A stretch of DNA of 64,000 nucleotides from Pseudomonas graminis (GCF_002093745.1 NZ_MTSB01000013.1:140271-204270), one strand, 5' to 3'; positions 1 to 9,570 are shown, counted from the first letter of the stretch. Notes: a model not told the origin generated them from the sequence alone. Numbers and translations are program-made.

Positions 1-45
1 ACCGCCGTGAAAGGGCGGTGTCCTAGGCCACTAGACGAAGGGGAC
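1..45 (-). tRNA. tRNA-Glu (TTC), 3' part cut by window edge
   Basis: Read on the minus strand, the gene begins GTCCCCTTCG at position 45. It continues through a D-arm and an anticodon stem-loop whose loop is CTTTCAC, giving anticodon TTC (glutamate). The T-arm and acceptor 3' end lie beyond the left edge. A good sigma-70 promoter lies 64 bases upstream. The identity is clear from the acceptor, D and anticodon arms; only the 3' third is unseen. Confidence 0.93.
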
Positions 46-108
46 ACACGTACAACATTCACTACTTATTTGCGCTACGCTGTGTGCTTTACGCTGTAAG
101 TGGCGCGC

Positions 109-137
109 ATTCTATGGATGGTTTGGGGGGTCGTCAA
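109..137 (-). promoter_or_regulatory. sigma-70 promoter for tRNA-Glu
   Basis: On the minus strand there is a -35 hexamer TTGACG (137-132), a 17-base spacer and a -10 hexamer TAGAAT (114-109), both close to consensus. Transcription would start near 102, giving a leader of about 55 bases before the tRNA. Seen directly in sequence; the start point is inferred. Confidence 0.7.
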
Positions 138-349
138 CCCCAATCTGAAAATTTATTGAAATCAATAACTTCGATGCCGTTCAGACGCTGACCGATGGTC
201 ACCGAGGGTTCGGCAGCCTGACCTATATCGTTCACCTGCCTAATCTATATAGAAGAGATGCCGACAAACTCCCAAAGGGACATCTATGCGCAGTAGTGCT
301 TAGCCACTACACTCGCACTAAAACTAATTGCACAAATGAGGTTTGCACA

Positions 350-1120
350 GTGACTCCACTCATGATCACGCTGATGGTAGTAGCAGGCATCGCACTGCTG
401 ATCGCGATCGGCTACCTGAATCACGTCGCTGAAAACGGCAAACTGGAAAAAGCCCGTACCAAGGTCGAACTCGGTGATCGTCTGCGTCGTTGCAGCGAAA
501 TCACAGAGGTATTCCCCGGCCAGTTGATGTCCCCCGCATTGAAGCTGCTGCTGGCACGACTGGAACTCAATGTCGTGCAGCGCATGCTTAATATGGAAAA
601 AGGCAACGCTCAGCTCAAGCACCGCATCGGAGAACTGGAAGGGCAGATTGCGAAGGGGGAAGGCATTGAAATACCCAACCCGGTCACGCCGATCCAGACC
701 GAAGCCAAGGCCAAGGACGTCCGCTTTCTGCTGGAGGCCCTGCATGGCCAGGTGACGCGGGCGGCGCATGACGGTTTTCTGCAGACCAGCGAAGCCAAAC
801 ACTGGATCCGTGAAATACGCACCATTCTGGTGACGCTGCACATCGAGTTTTTCAACAACCTTGGTCAGACCGCCCTCTCGCAGGACCAGCCAGGTCAGGC
901 ACGCCTGGCCTTTGAGCGTGGCGTGCAGTATTTGCGCAATCAGCCGGACCCGGTGACCTATCAGCAGCAACTGCTGGCAATGGAAAAACAATTGGCCCGC
1001 GCCAATTCGATGGTTCTGACCAACACGGCGCCAACCGAAGACGACGATAACGCACTCACCGAAGGCCTCAAGCAGGACGACACCGAATCGGAATGGAAGA
1101 AGAAAGTCATCTACGATTGA
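350..1120 (+). CDS. Membrane-anchored protein of unknown function
   Basis: This is a 256-residue protein. Residues 4-22 form one hydrophobic segment (ITLMVVAGIALLIAIGYL), followed by a long soluble helical part rich in Lys, Glu and Gln. It therefore looks like a bitopic inner-membrane protein with most of the chain on one side. I chose the GTG start at 350 because a GAGG ribosome-binding sequence sits 8 bases upstream. The longer reading frame from 296 has no such site and would put polar residues ahead of the anchor. The acidic C-terminus (EDDDN, KQDDTES) is notable. I recognise no catalytic motif. It stands alone between tRNA-Glu and the convergent GAF gene. Confidence 0.75.
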   Translation: MTPLMITLMVVAGIALLIAIGYLNHVAENGKLEKARTKVELGDRLRRCSEITEVFPGQLMSPALKLLLARLELNVVQRMLNMEKGNAQLKHRIGELEGQIAKGEGIEIPNPVTPIQTEAKAKDVRFLLEALHGQVTRAAHDGFLQTSEAKHWIREIRTILVTLHIEFFNNLGQTALSQDQPGQARLAFERGVQYLRNQPDPVTYQQQLLAMEKQLARANSMVLTNTAPTEDDDNALTEGLKQDDTESEWKKKVIYD

Positions 1121-1174
1121 TGACTGCCTCGCCGCCGCTGGAGCCTGACTCCAGACGGCGGCCGGTCGACCGGC

Positions 1175-1657
1175 TCAGCAGTCGGTCGATGCCAGAAAGA
1201 TCGCCGCCAGACGCTCGATACCTGCCTGATCCTCTTCCTTGAAACGCCCCACACTCGGACTGTCCAGGTCCAGCACGCCAATCAGACGCCCTTCTTTGAC
1301 CAACGGCACGACCAGTTCGCTGTTCGACGCGCTGTCGCAGGCGATGTGTCCGGGAAACGCGTGTACGTCCTGAACACGTTGAGTTTGCCGGGTGTGCGCT
1401 GCCGCACCGCAGACCCCGCGACCGAAGGGGATGCGCACGCAGGCGATCTGCCCCTGAAACGGCCCAAGCACCAACTCTTCGTCACGGTTGAGGTAGAAAC
1501 CGGCCCAGTTCAAATCCTCGATCTGGGTATAGAGAAACGCCGAGAACTGCGCCGCGTTGGCAATGAAATCCCGCTCATCGGCCAACAACGCCTCAAGCTG
1601 CGCGGCCAGTAGACCATAGCCTTCCTGCCCTGCTCCGGTGTTTTGCAAATCAATCAT
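1175..1657 (-). CDS. msrC: GAF-domain free methionine-(R)-sulfoxide reductase
   Basis: The 160-residue protein is essentially one GAF domain. It matches the fRMsr family, which reduces free methionine-R-sulfoxide in the cytosol using thioredoxin. The three cysteines expected for that family are visible: IACVRIPFG, GRGVCGAA and HIACDSASN. The SELVVPL and GVLDLDS strands are also typical. Its ATG overlaps the stop of the upstream ATPase gene by four bases (ATGA), so the pair is probably translationally coupled. MsrB and glutathione peroxidase nearby fit a shared oxidative-repair theme. A generic GAF protein is the alternative, but the cysteine pattern argues for the reductase. Confidence 0.85.
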   Translation of the reverse strand: MIDLQNTGAGQEGYGLLAAQLEALLADERDFIANAAQFSAFLYTQIEDLNWAGFYLNRDEELVLGPFQGQIACVRIPFGRGVCGAAAHTRQTQRVQDVHAFPGHIACDSASNSELVVPLVKEGRLIGVLDLDSPSVGRFKEEDQAGIERLAAIFLASTDC

Positions 1658-2544
1658 GTCTGTAGCTCCAACAATTCAAGTCCTACCCAATAACGCGCAA
1701 ACTGATAAGCGCAGCGGCCATTGCGATTGCCCCGGGCGGTTGCCCAGCGGATCGCCGCCTTGTCCAGATGTTCATCGCGCTGCCAGTGCAACCCGGCCTT
1801 TTGGGCCAGTTGCGTGATCCAGTGCTCGACCACGTTCAGGTAATGCTCCTGGGTGAACGGATAGAACGACAGCCACAGCCCGAACCGGTCAGACAAGGCA
1901 ATCTTGTCTTCCACGGCCTCACTGGGGTGCAACTCCCCGTCAACGTGCTGCCAATTGGCGTTGTCGCTCTCTTTTTCCGGCACCAGGTGCCGGCGATTGG
2001 AGGTGGCGTAGAGCAGCACGTTATCCGGCGCCTGCTCCAGCGAACCGTCAAGCACGCTTTTCAGCACTCGGTAATCGCCCTCCCCCGACTCGAACGACAA
2101 GTCATCGCAGAACAGCACAAAACGCTGCGGCAGTTTTTGCAGTTGCTCGACCACGCGGGGCAGATCCCCCAAATGGTCACGTTCGATTTCGATCAGGCGC
2201 AAGCCTGCCGACGCGTACTCGGCCAGTAGCGCCCGGATCAGCGACGATTTGCCGGTGCCACGCGACCCCCACAGCAAGGCGTGGTTGGCGGGCAACCGCT
2301 CAATGAACTGACGCGTATTGCGCCCTAGCTGATCACGCTGCCGGTCAACGCCGACCAGGTCGGTCAGGCGCGTCTCCAGACTCACCTGCAACGGCATCAG
2401 GTAGCCACTGCGCCCCTCGCGCACCCAACGGGCTGCCAGTGTTGCGGCCCAGTCGACCGGTTCACGCAGGGCGGGCAACAAGGGCTCCAGACGGGCCAGC
2501 ACCGCATCTGCGCGTTGCAGAAAAGCATCCAAACGAGAATCCAC
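1654..2544 (-). CDS. DUF815-type AAA-like ATP-binding protein
   Basis: The protein has 296 residues. A Walker A motif GSRGTGKSS lies near residue 94 and a Walker B-like strand FVLFCDDLSFE follows around residue 144. The region LLYATSNRRHLVP near 180 looks like sensor-1. These fit the DUF815 family of P-loop ATPases, small cytosolic proteins whose substrate is unknown. It is the first gene of a two-gene unit with the GAF reductase. The start ATG at 2544 follows GAGGAGATC on the minus strand. I cannot assign a process beyond ATP binding. Confidence 0.85.
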   Translation of the reverse strand: MDSRLDAFLQRADAVLARLEPLLPALREPVDWAATLAARWVREGRSGYLMPLQVSLETRLTDLVGVDRQRDQLGRNTRQFIERLPANHALLWGSRGTGKSSLIRALLAEYASAGLRLIEIERDHLGDLPRVVEQLQKLPQRFVLFCDDLSFESGEGDYRVLKSVLDGSLEQAPDNVLLYATSNRRHLVPEKESDNANWQHVDGELHPSEAVEDKIALSDRFGLWLSFYPFTQEHYLNVVEHWITQLAQKAGLHWQRDEHLDKAAIRWATARGNRNGRCAYQFARYWVGLELLELQT

Positions 2545-2634
2545 GGGATCTCCTCACTATTTAACTGATTGGTCACGGGTGCCGATCAGCTATGCTTGAC
2601 CCGCACCGGGCACCAGAAGTGACAGTTATTACTC

Positions 2635-4974
2635 ATGGATATATCGCTCAAAAACAGGCTTTCATTCAAACAGGCGCGTCTTGCCGTTCTGATCGGCTTT
2701 GCGCTTGGAACCCTGTTGAGCGTGGCGCAGATTGCGATTGATTATGCCAGCGAAGATGCGTCCATCAATCGGGAAATCAAATCACTGCTGGAAATCATCC
2801 AGAATCCTGCATCGCGTATTGCCTATAACATCGATGCCGAACTGGCTCAGGAGCTCACCCTCGGGCTGCTGCACTCCCCTGCGGTGGTCAGTGCCAGGCT
2901 GACCGACAACAATGACACCGTGCTCGCCAGCGTCGAGCGACCGACGGCCACAGGCCGTTACCGGGTACTCAGCGACTGGCTGTTCGGCGAAAGCCGGCAG
3001 TTTCAAGAGAAGCTGCACCTCGATCACCTGCCAAGCGAAACCATCGGCACACTGTACCTCACCGTCGACACCTTCGCGTTTGGCAGTCACTTCCTGCAAC
3101 GTGCCGAAATCACCCTGCTCAACGGGTTCGTGCGCAGCCTGGCGCTGGCCGGCATCCTGACCATTCTGTTTTACGCCACCCTGACCAAACCACTGGTAAG
3201 GGTCATACGCGAATTGAGCAGCCGCGACCCGCGCAGCCCTGATCAGGCGCAAATCACCTGCCCGCCGCACCACGAGCAAGATGAAATCGGCGTCCTGGTC
3301 GCGACGTTCAATCGCCAGTTCGAAACCGTGAGCACCGAATTCTCCAGACGGCGCGCGGCCGAAGACCGACTTAACGACCACCTCAACGAGCTGGAAAACA
3401 TCGTTTCGGCGCGCACCACCGAGCTCAAGGCCAGCAACATGCGCCTGCGCGAATCCAACGAAGAGCTGCAAATAGCGCGCAGCACTGCACTCGACATGGC
3501 CCACGCGCGCGCCGCCTTTCTGGCACACATGAGCCACGAAATCCGCACACCGCTCAACGGTTTGCTGGGCATGCTGGCGTTGTCGCTGGACAGCCCGCTC
3601 GGCGCCGAACAGCGTCAGCAGCTGATGATTGCCCACGACTCGGGCAAGGTTCTGGTGGAGTTGCTCAACGATATTCTCGACATGTCCAAATTCGACGCCG
3701 GCCATCTGGAGATCGAGCGCATTCCTTTCGATCTGGGCGCCTTGATCGAGGACACCGCCAACCTGCTGTCGCAGAACGCGGCGCCCAGTGTCGAACTGAC
3801 CTGCCTGATCGCGCCGGACTTCCCGGCCATGATCACCGGCGACCCGACCCGGGTGCGGCAAATCGTCAGCAATTTGCTGTCCAACGCCCTCAAGTTCACC
3901 CGGTTTGGGCGCGTAGATGTGCGCCTTTCACACCACCTGGACGCTGCCTCCGGAGAGAATCGCATCCGTATCGAAGTGCGCGACACCGGCATAGGGATCG
4001 CGCAGGATGCCCAGACCAGAATCTTCCAGCCGTTTACTCAGGCAGAAACCGCCATCACCCGCCAGTACGGCGGCACCGGACTGGGTCTGGCACTGACCAA
4101 TAACTTGTGCGAAGCCATGAATGGCACGCTGAGCATTCAGTCGCTGTCCGGTTTCGGCAGTCAGTTCTGTGCCGAATTGCCATTACCGGTTCACGTGCCC
4201 GCCGTCGCCCAGACCCCGCTCACAGGACGCGTCACCGTGATCAGCTCGGCGGGCAGCGGCCTGGTCGAGCTGCTCGGCAATCTGCTGCCGTACTGGGGCG
4301 TGGACCTCAAGCGACGCAGCGCGGATAACCTTGACCCGGACGACACTCCGGACCTGGTGATCACCGATTGCCCGGAGTGCCTGTTCGCGATCCGCCCGAT
4401 GACGCCCGTGCCGATATTACTGGTCACCGCCTACGGCAACTTCATGCCAGGTGAACAGGTGGCCGCCCTCGCCCCGCTTCAACAGCAGGCACGCCCCTTG
4501 GCCCGCAACGCGCTTTACCACACGTTGCGGCGAATCCTGAACCATGAAGAAACGAGCGCCAAAGACGCAACAGCGCGGGAAAAGACAACGCAGCGCCTGG
4601 CGCGCGTGCTGCTGGTGGAGGACAACCCGGTCAATCAACTGGTTGCCAAAAGCATACTGGCCAAACTGGGCTGCGAAGTGGTCATCAGCAGTCATGGTGG
4701 CGAAGCGCTGGAACAATTGGAGAAAGGCCATTTCGACCTGGTTTTGATGGACTGCAATATGCCGGTCATGGACGGCTATGAGGCGAGCCGCCAGATCCGC
4801 AGCAGCGGCCGCTGGCCCAACCTGCCGATTGTCGCCCTGACCGCCAACGCCATGCCCGACGAACGCGAGCGCTGCAAGGCGGCAGGCATGAACGACTATC
4901 TGGCCAAGCCGTTCAGACGTGCCGAACTGATCGGCATTCTGGACCAATGGATACCGCTTGCCGAGAACAGCTGA
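2635..4974 (+). CDS. sagS: Hybrid sensor histidine kinase/response regulator, SagS-like
   Basis: The 779-residue protein has a first membrane helix at about 14-32, a periplasmic part to about 165 and a second helix at about 166-184. A HAMP-like linker and a coiled coil (240-285) follow. The dimerisation domain carries the phospho-accepting His301 in SHEIRTPLNG. The ATP-binding domain shows LLSNALKFT, DTGIGI and GGTGLGL (to about 485). A receiver domain (657-770) carries the phospho-acceptor Asp706 in LMDCNMP. There is no Hpt domain, so phosphate is likely passed to a separate Hpt protein. The neighbours gpx, msrB, alaA and htpX match my memory of the P. aeruginosa PA2824 (SagS) locus. SagS controls attachment and the motile-to-biofilm switch, but orthology here rests on context and architecture. 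Confidence 0.8.
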   Translation: MDISLKNRLSFKQARLAVLIGFALGTLLSVAQIAIDYASEDASINREIKSLLEIIQNPASRIAYNIDAELAQELTLGLLHSPAVVSARLTDNNDTVLASVERPTATGRYRVLSDWLFGESRQFQEKLHLDHLPSETIGTLYLTVDTFAFGSHFLQRAEITLLNGFVRSLALAGILTILFYATLTKPLVRVIRELSSRDPRSPDQAQITCPPHHEQDEIGVLVATFNRQFETVSTEFSRRRAAEDRLNDHLNELENIVSARTTELKASNMRLRESNEELQIARSTALDMAHARAAFLAHMSHEIRTPLNGLLGMLALSLDSPLGAEQRQQLMIAHDSGKVLVELLNDILDMSKFDAGHLEIERIPFDLGALIEDTANLLSQNAAPSVELTCLIAPDFPAMITGDPTRVRQIVSNLLSNALKFTRFGRVDVRLSHHLDAASGENRIRIEVRDTGIGIAQDAQTRIFQPFTQAETAITRQYGGTGLGLALTNNLCEAMNGTLSIQSLSGFGSQFCAELPLPVHVPAVAQTPLTGRVTVISSAGSGLVELLGNLLPYWGVDLKRRSADNLDPDDTPDLVITDCPECLFAIRPMTPVPILLVTAYGNFMPGEQVAALAPLQQQARPLARNALYHTLRRILNHEETSAKDATAREKTTQRLARVLLVEDNPVNQLVAKSILAKLGCEVVISSHGGEALEQLEKGHFDLVLMDCNMPVMDGYEASRQIRSSGRWPNLPIVALTANAMPDERERCKAAGMNDYLAKPFRRAELIGILDQWIPLAENS

Positions 4975-4980
4975 ACACGC

Positions 4981-5466
4981 TTAACGCAACAGCGCCTCGA
5001 TTTCACCCTTCAACTCTTCGGGCTTGGTCAAGGGCGCGAAACGCTTGACCTGCTTACCGTCCTTGCCAATCAGGAATTTGGTGAAGTTCCACTTGATACG
5101 CTCGGTGCCCAATACACCGGGCGCCTGCTGCTTGAGCTCTACGAACAAGGGATGAGCCTGCGCGCCATTCACCTCCACCTTTTTGAACAGGGGGAAGCTG
5201 ACCCCGTAGTTCAGCTCGCAAAAACCGGAAATAGCCCCTTCATCGCCCGGCTCCTGTTTACCGAACTGGTTACAAGGAAAGCCGAGCACCACCAGCCCCC
5301 GGTCCTTATAGTCTTGCCAGAGTTTTTCCAGCCCCTGATATTGAGGCGTAAAGCCGCACTTGCTGGCCGTATTGACCACCAGCACTGCCTTGCCGGCGAA
5401 ATCAGCGAGGGTTTTCTGTTCTCCCTTGATCGTGGTGACCGGGATGTTCAGCAGGTTTTCACTCAT
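4981..5466 (-). CDS. gpx: Glutathione peroxidase family thiol peroxidase
   Basis: At 161 residues this has normal length for bacterial enzymes of this family, which reduce peroxides using thioredoxin or glutathione in the cytosol. The active-site loop NTASKCGFTPQ places a peroxidatic cysteine at Cys37, so this is a Cys rather than a Sec enzyme. The motifs LGFPCNQFGKQEPG and IKWNFTKFLI supply the Gln and Trp/Asn of the catalytic tetrad. The gene is convergent with the kinase gene, only 6 bases apart, and is followed in the same direction upstream by msrB. Exact reductant is not readable from sequence. Confidence 0.93.
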   Translation of the reverse strand: MSENLLNIPVTTIKGEQKTLADFAGKAVLVVNTASKCGFTPQYQGLEKLWQDYKDRGLVVLGFPCNQFGKQEPGDEGAISGFCELNYGVSFPLFKKVEVNGAQAHPLFVELKQQAPGVLGTERIKWNFTKFLIGKDGKQVKRFAPLTKPEELKGEIEALLR

Positions 5467-5582
5467 GAAAAAGAGGCCTCGGCGCTAGGGTTGGGTCAAA
5501 CGTAAGCGTTGACGTTAGCGTGCTATTGAACAGCACGCACGCCAATTTCCGGGATTGATGCAGGTCAATAAACGCACACGCG

Positions 5583-5978
5583 CTATTGGCGAGGTTCCAG
5601 CGTCAGGCACACCGAGTTGATGCAGTAACGCAACCCGGTCGGCGGTGGGCCATCGGGAAACACATGACCCAGATGAGCATCGCATTTGGCGCAGACGACT
5701 TCCGTACGAATCATGCCATGGCTGATATCGCGCACTTCGACCACCGCACTGCCTTCCAGCGGCGCGTAAAAACTCGGCCAGCCGCAGCCCGAATCGAACT
5801 TGGTTTGCGAGTCGAACAGCGCCTCATTGCAACAGATGCAGTGGTAGACGCCTGCTGTTTTCGTGTCGTTGTATTGGCCGGAAAACGGCCGCTCGGTGCC
5901 TTTCAGGCGACACACGTTGTATTGCTCCGGGTCGAGCATCTGCTTCCACTCTTCAAGCGTTTTCTGCAACTTGTCCAC
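5583..5978 (-). CDS. msrB: Peptide methionine-(R)-sulfoxide reductase MsrB
   Basis: The enzyme repairs protein-bound methionine-R-sulfoxide. The 131-residue protein has two zinc-binding CxxC pairs (YHCICCNEA and VVCAKCDAH), the GCGWPSFY motif and the catalytic cysteine in RYCINSVC. I chose the GTG start at 5978: it has GGAGG seven bases upstream and gives the normal family length. The open frame continues to 6191, but that part resembles no MsrB leader and runs into the promoter of the divergent aminotransferase. It lies close to glutathione peroxidase on the same strand. Confidence 0.93.
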   Translation of the reverse strand: MDKLQKTLEEWKQMLDPEQYNVCRLKGTERPFSGQYNDTKTAGVYHCICCNEALFDSQTKFDSGCGWPSFYAPLEGSAVVEVRDISHGMIRTEVVCAKCDAHLGHVFPDGPPPTGLRYCINSVCLTLEPRQ

Positions 5979-6168
5979 AGGTACACCTCCAAACTCGAAA
6001 AAGCCCGATCTGTACCTTTTCCGCAGATCAGGTGGCACGTATGATTGCGCCCATTCAGACCCCAGTCTGTCACCCGTGTTTGTCGCATACAAACCCATTT
6101 TCATGGCGAACGTGCAGCAACCTTCATTGCAGGCCGGTAACACCTCGTCCATTTTCGGGATCATCACC

Positions 6169-7380
6169 ATGCAGTTCAACAAATCGAACAAGCTCGCAAA
6201 CGTCTGCTACGACATTCGCGGGCCAGTGCTCAAGCACGCCAAACGCCTGGAAGAGGAAGGTCATCGCATCCTCAAGCTGAACATCGGCAACCCGGCACCG
6301 TTTGGTTTCGAGGCGCCGGACGAAATCCTGCAGGACGTGATCCGCAACCTGCCGACCGCTCAGGGCTACAGTGACTCCAAAGGTCTGTTCAGCGCCCGCA
6401 AGGCGGTCATGCAGTACTACCAGCAAAAGCAGGTAGAAGGTGTCGGTATCGAGGACATCTACCTGGGCAACGGCGTTTCCGAACTGATCGTGATGTCGAT
6501 GCAGGCGTTGCTCAACAATGGCGACGAAGTGCTGGTTCCTGCCCCCGACTATCCCTTGTGGACAGCAGCCGTTGCCCTGTCCGGTGGCAGCCCGGTGCAT
6601 TACCTGTGCGACGAGCAGGCCAACTGGTGGCCGGACCTTGAAGACATCAAGGCCAAGATCACCCCGAACACCAAGGCCATGGTCATCATCAACCCGAACA
6701 ACCCGACCGGGGCCGTGTATTCCCGCGAGGTGCTGCTGGGGATGCTGGAACTGGCTCGCCAGCACAATCTGGTGGTGTTCTCCGATGAAATCTACGACAA
6801 GATCCTCTACGACGACGCCGTACACATCTGCACCGCCTCGCTGGCTCCGGACCTGCTGTGCCTGACGTTCAACGGCCTGTCCAAGTCCTACCGGGTGGCG
6901 GGCTTCCGGTCCGGCTGGATTGCCATTTCCGGGCCGAAACACAATGCGCAGAGCTATATCGAAGGCATCGATATCCTGGCCAACATGCGCCTGTGCGCCA
7001 ACGTGCCCAGCCAGCATGCGATCCAGACCGCTTTGGGTGGCTACCAGAGCATCAACGACCTGATTCTGCCACCCGGCCGCCTGCTGGAGCAGCGCAACCG
7101 TACGTGGGAACTGCTCAACGACATTCCCGGCGTCAGTTGCGTGAAGCCGATGGGGGCGTTGTATGCGTTCCCGCGCATCGACCCTAAGGTCTGCCCGATC
7201 TTTAACGACGAAAAGTTCGTCCTCGACCTGCTGCTGTCGGAAAAACTGCTGGTGGTTCAGGGCACTGCGTTCAACTGGCCGTACCCTGATCACTTCCGCG
7301 TCGTGACCCTGCCGCGGGTCGACGAACTGGAGCAGGCCATTGGCCGTATCGGTAACTTCCTGAAAGGTTATCGCCAGTAA
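6169..7380 (+). CDS. alaA: PLP-dependent alanine-type aminotransferase (AlaA-like)
   Basis: This is a 403-residue fold-type I aminotransferase, the length of AlaA (glutamate-pyruvate aminotransferase). The PLP-binding lysine is Lys239 in [16 protein letters not shown]. Other landmarks are [10 protein letters not shown] near the N-terminus, [12 protein letters not shown] near 174 and [12 protein letters not shown] near 205, all placed as in the AlaA/AspC family. The ATG at 6169 is preferred over the open frame reaching back to 5863, because that extension is the antisense of msrB. It is probably transcribed alone from the 190-bp divergent region shared with msrB. Confidence 0.9.
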   Translation: MQFNKSNKLANVCYDIRGPVLKHAKRLEEEGHRILKLNIGNPAPFGFEAPDEILQDVIRNLPTAQGYSDSKGLFSARKAVMQYYQQKQVEGVGIEDIYLGNGVSELIVMSMQALLNNGDEVLVPAPDYPLWTAAVALSGGSPVHYLCDEQANWWPDLEDIKAKITPNTKAMVIINPNNPTGAVYSREVLLGMLELARQHNLVVFSDEIYDKILYDDAVHICTASLAPDLLCLTFNGLSKSYRVAGFRSGWIAISGPKHNAQSYIEGIDILANMRLCANVPSQHAIQTALGGYQSINDLILPPGRLLEQRNRTWELLNDIPGVSCVKPMGALYAFPRIDPKVCPIFNDEKFVLDLLLSEKLLVVQGTAFNWPYPDHFRVVTLPRVDELEQAIGRIGNFLKGYRQ

Positions 7381-7410
7381 CCCAGCGCCTCGCTATCGTT
7401 ACTCCTGACT

Positions 7411-7437
7411 GCCCCGACCCGTTCGGGGCCGTTTATT
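7411..7437 (+). terminator. Hairpin terminator after the aminotransferase gene
   Basis: A perfect 7-bp stem GCCCCGA (7411-7417) / TCGGGGC (7423-7429), loop CCCGT, is followed by CGTTTATTT. It lies 31 bases after the stop codon. The U-tract is interrupted, so strength is uncertain. Confidence 0.6.
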
Positions 7438-7645
7438 TCCACCCCGCCAAAATAGCCGCCAGGCACTGCGTCAAACCCTTCAGGCATCGAATGCTCTGGC
7501 TCAGGCGCCGTTCAGCTTCCCGGGATTACCATCGATTGTGACCAGAGGACACAGTTTGAAATAGTCCCTGTGTTGAATAGCGACGGGCATCACCTTATAT
7601 ACCCGGCATCGAGTTACATATTTACCTGAGGAGTACGTTTCGACC

Positions 7646-8512
7646 ATGATGCGCATTTTGCTGTTTTTGGCCACTAACCTTGCGGTCGTGCTGATTGCCA
7701 GCATCACCTTGAGCCTTTTTGGCTTCAACGGGTTCATGGCGGCCAACGGGGTTGATCTGAACCTCAATCAGCTGCTGGTTTTCTGCGCTGTGTTCGGTTT
7801 CGCGGGCTCACTGTTTTCGCTGTTCATCTCCAAGTGGATGGCGAAAATGAGCACCGGCACTCAGATCATTACCCAGCCTCGCACTCGCCATGAGCAATGG
7901 TTGCTGCAGACCGTTGAACAACTGTCACGCGACGCGGGCATCAAGATGCCGGAAGTCGGTATCTTCCCGGCCTATGAGGCCAACGCGTTCGCCACGGGCT
8001 GGAACAAGAACGATGCACTGGTAGCGGTAAGCCAGGGCTTGCTCGAGCGCTTTTCGCCGGATGAGGTGAAAGCCGTACTGGCGCACGAAATCGGCCACGT
8101 TGCCAATGGCGACATGGTCACCCTGGCGCTGGTGCAGGGTGTAGTGAACACCTTTGTGATGTTCTTCGCCCGCATCATCGGCAATTTCGTCGACAAGGTG
8201 ATCTTCAAGAGCGAGAACGGTCAGGGCATTGCCTATTACATCACGACGATCTTTGCCGAGCTGGTACTGGGTTTTCTGGCAAGCGCCATCGTCATGTGGT
8301 TCTCGCGCAAGCGTGAATTCCGCGCTGACGACGCCGGTGCCCGCCTGGCCGGCACGGACGCGATGATCGGGGCACTGCAACGCCTGCGCTCCGAACAAGG
8401 CGTGCCGGTGAACATGCCTGACAGCCTGACCGCGTTCGGTATCAACGCCGGCCTGTTCATGAGCCACCCGCCGCTGGAACAACGCATCGAGGCCCTGCGC
8501 CGCCGCGGTTGA
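7646..8512 (+). CDS. htpX: Membrane zinc protease HtpX
   Basis: HtpX is an inner-membrane M48 metalloprotease that degrades misfolded membrane proteins. The 288-residue chain has two N-terminal membrane helices (4-26 and 42-62). The zinc motif HEIGH is at 147-151, with two further hydrophobic stretches around 158-170 and 195-215. A downstream Glu in [10 protein letters not shown] supplies the third zinc ligand. The first ATG of the ATGATG pair at 7646 is used, with GAGGAG 11 bases upstream. A heat-shock type of control is expected from the family, but I saw no clear sigma-32 promoter. Confidence 0.95.
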   Translation: MMRILLFLATNLAVVLIASITLSLFGFNGFMAANGVDLNLNQLLVFCAVFGFAGSLFSLFISKWMAKMSTGTQIITQPRTRHEQWLLQTVEQLSRDAGIKMPEVGIFPAYEANAFATGWNKNDALVAVSQGLLERFSPDEVKAVLAHEIGHVANGDMVTLALVQGVVNTFVMFFARIIGNFVDKVIFKSENGQGIAYYITTIFAELVLGFLASAIVMWFSRKREFRADDAGARLAGTDAMIGALQRLRSEQGVPVNMPDSLTAFGINAGLFMSHPPLEQRIEALRRRG

Positions 8513-8539
8513 TGGCACCCGCCACCCGCCGTTGATTAT

Positions 8540-8563
8540 CGTCCCCACGTTCGCGTGGGGACG
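8540..8563. repeat. Perfect hairpin with UUCG loop, REP-like
   Basis: CGTCCCCACG (8540-8549) and CGTGGGGACG (8554-8563) are exact reverse complements around a TTCG loop. It sits 28 bases after htpX without a U-tract. It looks like one of the short dispersed hairpin repeats found between Pseudomonas genes. It could also act as a processing or mRNA-stability stem. Confidence 0.6.
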
Positions 8564-8692
8564 TCGTAGGCGGCACCGGCAAATCAAGACACAGAGCATC
8601 ACGACCTGAAGGCCAACGCTGAGCATTGGCAAGAACGTTAAAACATCTGAAAACCCGATCAAAAAGCGCCAGAACTTATATTAGATTCAGAT

Positions 8693-8725
8693 CATGAGAA
8701 TGATCGACTATGGATCATTCTCATG
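8693..8725. promoter_or_regulatory. 13-bp perfect inverted repeat, possible operator
   Basis: The arms CATGAGAATGATC (8693-8705) and GATCATTCTCATG (8713-8725) are exact reverse complements with 7 bases between them. The site ends 15 bases before the dioxygenase start codon, so a bound repressor would block the promoter or the ribosome site. The half sites resemble Fur-box hexamers (GAGAAT, ATGATC), but the spacing is not that of a standard 19-bp Fur box. The regulator is unknown. Confidence 0.55.
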
Positions 8726-8740
8726 TTCTGGAGCTTCGGA

Positions 8741-9508
8741 ATGTTTCCCAGCCTGTTTATTTCCCACGGCTCTCCCATGCTGGCACTGGAGCCGGGCGAG
8801 AGCGGCCCTGCCCTGGCGCAGTTGGCAGCCAGCATGCCCAGGCCTCGCGCCATCGTCATGGTATCGGCCCACTGGGAAAGCCATGAGCTTACCGTAAACG
8901 GCAACCCTCAGCCGGAGACATGGCATGACTTCGGCGGCTTTCCAGCCGAATTGTTTGCAGTGCAGTACCCGGCGCAAGGGCTGCCGGAATTGACGCGCAC
9001 GATGGTTGATCTGCTTGCCGCCAGCGACCTGCCCGCACGCATCGACAGCAGACGTCCGTTCGACCACGGCGTATGGGTGCCGTTGTCGCTGATGTACCCG
9101 GACGCCGATATTCCGGTGGTGCAGGTTTCGCTGCCCAGCCGCCAGGGACCGGAATTACAGACTCGTGTGGGCCGGGCACTGGCCAGCTTGCGCGAACAGG
9201 GCGTACTGATCATTGGCTCAGGCAGCATCACGCATAACCTGCGCGATCTGGACTGGAACGCAGGGCCAGAAAAGTCCGAGCCTTGGGCCGAGCGCTTTCG
9301 CAGCTGGATGATCGACGCACTGCAGCGCGACGATGAAGACGCCCTGCACCACTACCGCAGCCTCGCTCCCCACGCCGCACACGCCCACCCGAGCGACGAA
9401 CACCTGCTGCCACTGTACTTTGCTCGTGGCGCAGGCGGCGTGTTCAGCATTGCCTATCAGGGCTTCACGATGGGCGCACTCGGGATGGACATCTATCGGT
9501 TCGACTGA
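8741..9508 (+). CDS. ygiD: LigB-family extradiol ring-cleavage dioxygenase (YgiD-like)
   Basis: The 255-residue protein has the class III extradiol dioxygenase pattern: FISHGSPML near the N-terminus and VSAHWES near residue 40. RPFDHGVWVPL lies near 107 and GSGSITHNLRDLDW near 161; the histidines are the expected metal ligands. Homologues open DOPA-like catechols in the 4,5 position, and YgiD in E. coli is a zinc enzyme. The true substrate here is not known. I chose ATG 8741, which has GGAG 8 bases upstream, over the ATG at 8723 that lies inside the palindrome. The gene is convergent with deaD, sharing a two-way terminator. Confidence 0.85.
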   Translation: MFPSLFISHGSPMLALEPGESGPALAQLAASMPRPRAIVMVSAHWESHELTVNGNPQPETWHDFGGFPAELFAVQYPAQGLPELTRTMVDLLAASDLPARIDSRRPFDHGVWVPLSLMYPDADIPVVQVSLPSRQGPELQTRVGRALASLREQGVLIIGSGSITHNLRDLDWNAGPEKSEPWAERFRSWMIDALQRDDEDALHHYRSLAPHAAHAHPSDEHLLPLYFARGAGGVFSIAYQGFTMGALGMDIYRFD

Positions 9509-9545
9509 CCCCGACAAGGGCCGCCGCCCTGAATCCGGAACAAAA

Positions 9546-9570
9546 AAATCCCCGAACCAGTCGGGGATTT
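9546..9570. terminator. Bidirectional terminator between ygiD and deaD
   Basis: A 10-bp perfect stem AAATCCCCGA (9546-9555) / TCGGGGATTT (9561-9570) with loop ACCAG has A-runs on one side and T-runs on the other. It can therefore stop transcription from both directions. It sits between two convergent genes. Confidence 0.9.

Noticed and set aside
5979..6191. Longer msrB start (202 residues)
   Set aside because: The extra residues match no MsrB N-terminus and use the promoter of the divergent aminotransferase. The GTG at 5978 has a GGAGG site and gives the normal 131 residues.
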